A stretch of 64,000 bases of DNA from Osmia lignaria lignaria (lineage: Eukaryota > Arthropoda > Insecta > Hymenoptera > Megachilidae), in the NCBI RefSeq assembly GCF_051020975.1, contig NC_135043.1:9982001-10046000 (forward strand), in the 5' to 3' direction. Of this stretch, positions 61,210-64,000 are shown in pieces; the first letter of the stretch is position 1, and every line of letters begins with the position of its first letter. Under the pieces are notes generated by a model, which was not told where the DNA came from, searched no databases, and saw only the letters and a list, made by a program, of their open reading frames with translations. A program made the translations under genes and the position numbers.

Positions 61210-61565
61210 TAGATGGGATAGGTATTTCCGCGCATGCGCATTGAATATAGTATCAACGAAGTAATCACTCGCATGAAACGAGAGTGCTATAGTGCTCCTG
61301 CATTTAATTATTAAAAAATGTTGAATTAAATAATTAAAATTGAATTATAAACAATAAATATAAGTAATATAATATGATGTTATGATATAAGACAAAAAGG
61401 TAATGGTAATGATAAGGTAAAAAACCTATTACTGCTCAGTGCAGTCCCGCCAAAACTCTGGGATCCGCGCCACCGTCACGTGTAAGTACTGTTGCATACG
61501 TTGTTGTAATTTTCATCGTTGCATCACGGAAAGTTGCGCATGCGCGAAAAAACCTATCCCATCTA
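61210..61565. repeat. 31-bp inverted repeats carrying GCGCATGCGC (NRF1/EWG-type) sites
   Basis: The left arm 61210-61240 (TAGATGGGATAGG ... CGCGCATGCGCA) is inverted at 61535-61565 with two mismatches. Each arm contains CGCGCATGCGCA, a perfect match to the NRF1 consensus (insect homologue: erect wing). The right arm lies about 145 bp upstream of the DDB1 ATG. It abuts the 61019-61208 repeat, so both may be parts of one insertion. Confidence 0.8.
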
Positions 61566-61689
61566 GTATCACTGGCGTGAAATTGAAAACCAAGCAAGGC
61601 CAGTGGCTTGATCGTATGTGTGTACACACTTGTGCTTGAATAGTTAACAAATTTAGAAAAGTGTTGTTGGATAAAATATTATGAAAGCA

Positions 61690-64000
61690 ATGTCTCATCA
61701 TTATGTAGTAACAGCACACAAACCTACAGCTGTCACTGCGTGTGTGACAGGTAAGTAAATGTGTTTCGTAAAAAAATAACAAATTTACGTTGATAAACAA
61801 CTACTCTTTTTTTGCTTATAAAGGTAATTTTACCTCACCTACGGATCTGAATCTGATCCTAGCAAAAAACGTTCGATTAGAAATTTATCTCGTTACTCCT
61901 GAAGGTTTAAGACCACTGAAAGAAGTTGGAATTTACGGAAAAATTGCAGTCGTTAAATTCTTTAGACCACCGGTAAGGTTATCCTGATATCCTTGTTTGA
62001 TGAGTTATACATTACATGTTTATTTTTTTGCTTTGTCATTAATATTTAGTAAAATAGAATTTGTACAGTACACTAAATTTATATTTATAATAAGAAATAC
62101 AACCTTAGAAGTATTAAAAGTTAATTATTAATAATGTATGTACACGATGATAGATTGAGAAATTAGATGCAATCATTCAAACATATAAGTTTTAAGTTAC
62201 AATAAAATAAATTAGTATATAATTAATAAATTACATTATTTCTACAGCATGAAAAGAAAGATCTTTTGTTTCTTTTAACTACTCGTTATAATGCTATGAT
62301 TTTGGAATGTATTGGAGAAGGAGAAGATATAGAAATTATAACAAAAGCACATGGAAATGTGGCAGATCGTATTGGGAAGGCTTCTGAAACTGGAATTAAA
62401 GCTGTGATTGATCCTAAGGCACGTGTGATTGGCCTCAGATTATATGATGGTCTATTTAAAATCATACCTCTTGACAAAGATAATCCAGAGTTAAAAGCAT
62501 CATCAATACGTATGGATGAACAACAAGTACAAGATGTGAATTTTCTTCATGGATGTGCTAATCCTACTTTAATTTTAATTCATCAAGATATTAATGGCAG
62601 ACATGTTAAAACCCATGAAATATCTTTAAGAGACAAAGAATTTGTTAAGATACCTTGGAGACAAGACAATGTGGAACGTGAAGCTATGATGGTTATTCCT
62701 GTACCTTCACCTATTTGTGGTGCAATAATAATAGGTCAGGAAAGCATATTGTATCATGATGGAACTACATATGTTGCTGTTGTACCACCAATTATTAAAC
62801 AGAGTACAATTACATGTTATGCTAAAGTTGATAATCAAGGACTCAGATATTTATTAGGAGACATGGCTGGGCATTTGTTTATGCTATTCTTAGAACAAGA
62901 AAAGAAGCCAGATGGTACACAAGTTGTGAAAGATCTAAAAGTTGAACTGTTGGGAGAAATTAGCATACCAGAATGCATTACATATTTAGATAATGGAGTA
63001 ATATTTGTTGGTAGCCGTTTGGGTGATTCACAGTTAATTAAATTAATCACAAAAGCAGATGAAAATGGTTCCTATTGTGTTCCAATGGAAACTTTTACTA
63101 ATTTGGCACCGATAGTTGATATGGCAGTAGTTGATCTTGAAAGGCAGGGTCAGGGACAAATGGTTACATGTTCTGGAGCTTTCAAAGAAGGTTCTCTTAG
63201 AATTATCAGAAATGGAATAGGCATTGAAGAACATGCAAGTATAGATTTGCCAGGAATCAAGGGTATGTGGGCATTGAAAATTGGTGGAGGTAATTTTGAC
63301 AATACTTTGGTGTTATCTTTTGTTGGGCAAACCAGAATATTAACTTTAAATGGGGAAGAAGTTGAAGAAACAGACATTCCAGGCTTTGTTTCTGATGAGC
63401 AAACTTTTCATACTGGAAATGTTACAAATGATTTATTTATCCAGATAACACCAACATCTGCCAGATTAATTTCACACGAAACTAAAACAGTTGTGTCTGA
63501 ATGGGAACCAGAAAACAAAAGAACCATTAGCGTTGTTGCTTGTAATGGCACACAAGTACTCTGTGCTACAGGAAATGATTTATTTTACATGGAAATTTCA
63601 TGCGGACAAATTGTACCAAAAGGATTTGCTACCTTACAGTATGAAGTAGCATGTCTAGATATATCTCCATTAGATGGCAATACCGAAGCAAAAATCGCTG
63701 CGGTAGGCTTGTGGACTGATATTTCTGTTCGTATTTTAACTTTACCTGCTTTGGAAGAAATCAATAAAGAATTACTTGGAGGTGAAATTATACCTAGATC
63801 TATTCTAATGACATGCTTTGAAGGTAATACATATCTCTTATGCGCTCTTGGAGATGGTAGTATGTATTACTTTACTTTACACAAACAAAATGGTATACTT
63901 TCTGATAAAAAGAAAGTTACTTTGGGTACACAGCCAACAGTCCTAAGAACATTCAGATCATTGTCTACTACCAATGTTTTTGCATGTTCTGATAGGCCGA
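61690..64000 (+). CDS. DDB1: DNA damage-binding protein 1 (DDB1), 5' part
   Basis: Exons: 61690-61750, 61824-61972, 62248 to beyond the window end; about 654 of the usual ~1140 aa are present, open to base 64000. DDB1 is the adaptor of CUL4 ubiquitin ligases and partner of DDB2 in UV-damage recognition; it is built of three WD40 beta-propellers. The N-terminus SHHYVVTAHKPTAVTACVTG is family-typical. Other blocks: RLEIYLVTPEGLRPLKEVG, GLRLYDGLFKIIPLD, GAIIIGQESI, VFVGSRLGDSQL-like, VVDLERQGQGQMVTCSGAFK and GIGIEEHASIDLPGIKG. Propellers A and B are covered, and C is cut off. An in-frame ATG at 61681 would add Met-Lys-Ala; 61690 was preferred because the family starts Met-Ser. Exon 3 is unusually long (at least 1753 nt). 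Confidence 0.98.

Larger units (their letters stand above)
59896..61689. other. HEXIM 3' UTR and DDB1 upstream region
   Basis: Positions 59896-60600 are the HEXIM 3' UTR. Positions 60600-61000 are AT-rich and featureless. From 61000 base composition jumps in GC, with two inverted-repeat structures (listed separately) and the DDB1 promoter. Small open frames here fall in the repeats and look like chance. Confidence 0.55.

Noticed and set aside
61064..61639. Short frames upstream of DDB1
   Set aside because: They fall within or between the inverted repeats and look like chance frames in GC-rich repeat DNA.
1..64000. A previously undescribed gene system
   Set aside because: All recognised genes are conserved single-copy eukaryotic genes in an ordinary layout. 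The only unusual material is repetitive or regulatory and is reported as such.

Overview
The window is nuclear DNA of an animal, and almost certainly an insect. Genes have many short GT-AG introns, the DNA is very AT-rich, and AATAAA poly(A) signals follow most genes. The protein sequences resemble insect (in my judgement hymenopteran, bee-like) versions of conserved eukaryotic genes. That taxonomic call is inference, because no search could be run. I see no prokaryotic operon, CRISPR array, rRNA or convincing tRNA, and no new defence or enzymatic system.

Layout. Positions 1-8.9 kb form a repeat-rich block: two minisatellites (about 67-bp and 56-bp units), and a roughly 4.1-kb element bounded by 23-bp inverted repeats whose interior is a two-fold, 2.1-kb higher-order tandem repeat. 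From 8.9 kb on the DNA is gene-dense. On the plus strand lie a FAMeT-like Methyltransf_FA/DM9 protein (8970-16005) and Mon1 (16876-18901). Prp38/PRPF38A (19653-20844) is on the minus strand. An LHFPL-family tetraspan protein (23436-26495) and CFAP36 (27306-29012) are on plus. After a 4.7-kb gene desert come three minus-strand genes: PP4R3/falafel (33747-36551), the ERAD ligase HRD1/synoviolin (39485-41756) and an ARHGAP11A-type RhoGAP (42746-46210). An aldo-keto reductase (47228-48574) is on plus, Mcm5 (48705-51342) on minus, and a large sororin/Dalmatian-like cohesion protein (52137-54900), HEXIM (58551-59895) and the first half or so of DDB1 (61690 to the window end) are on plus.

The genes are not a pathway cluster, but several concern the cell cycle and chromosomes: the ARHGAP11A-like RhoGAP, Mcm5, sororin/Dalmatian, DDB1 and PP4R3. 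Mcm5 and the sororin-like gene are head-to-head around a near-perfect E2F site. The ARHGAP11A-like gene has an E2F-like core and a 16-bp DRE-like palindrome upstream. HRD1 has a CCACGTGG site upstream, which fits UPR control.

Exon models were built by hand from splice signals and reading phase; every complete model keeps one open frame and a total length divisible by three. The most unusual material is the inverted-repeat-bounded higher-order repeat (with apparent compensatory changes in predicted stems), three foldback or MITE-like elements near promoters, and the sororin-like protein with FGF, two KEN boxes and a possible B56-binding motif.
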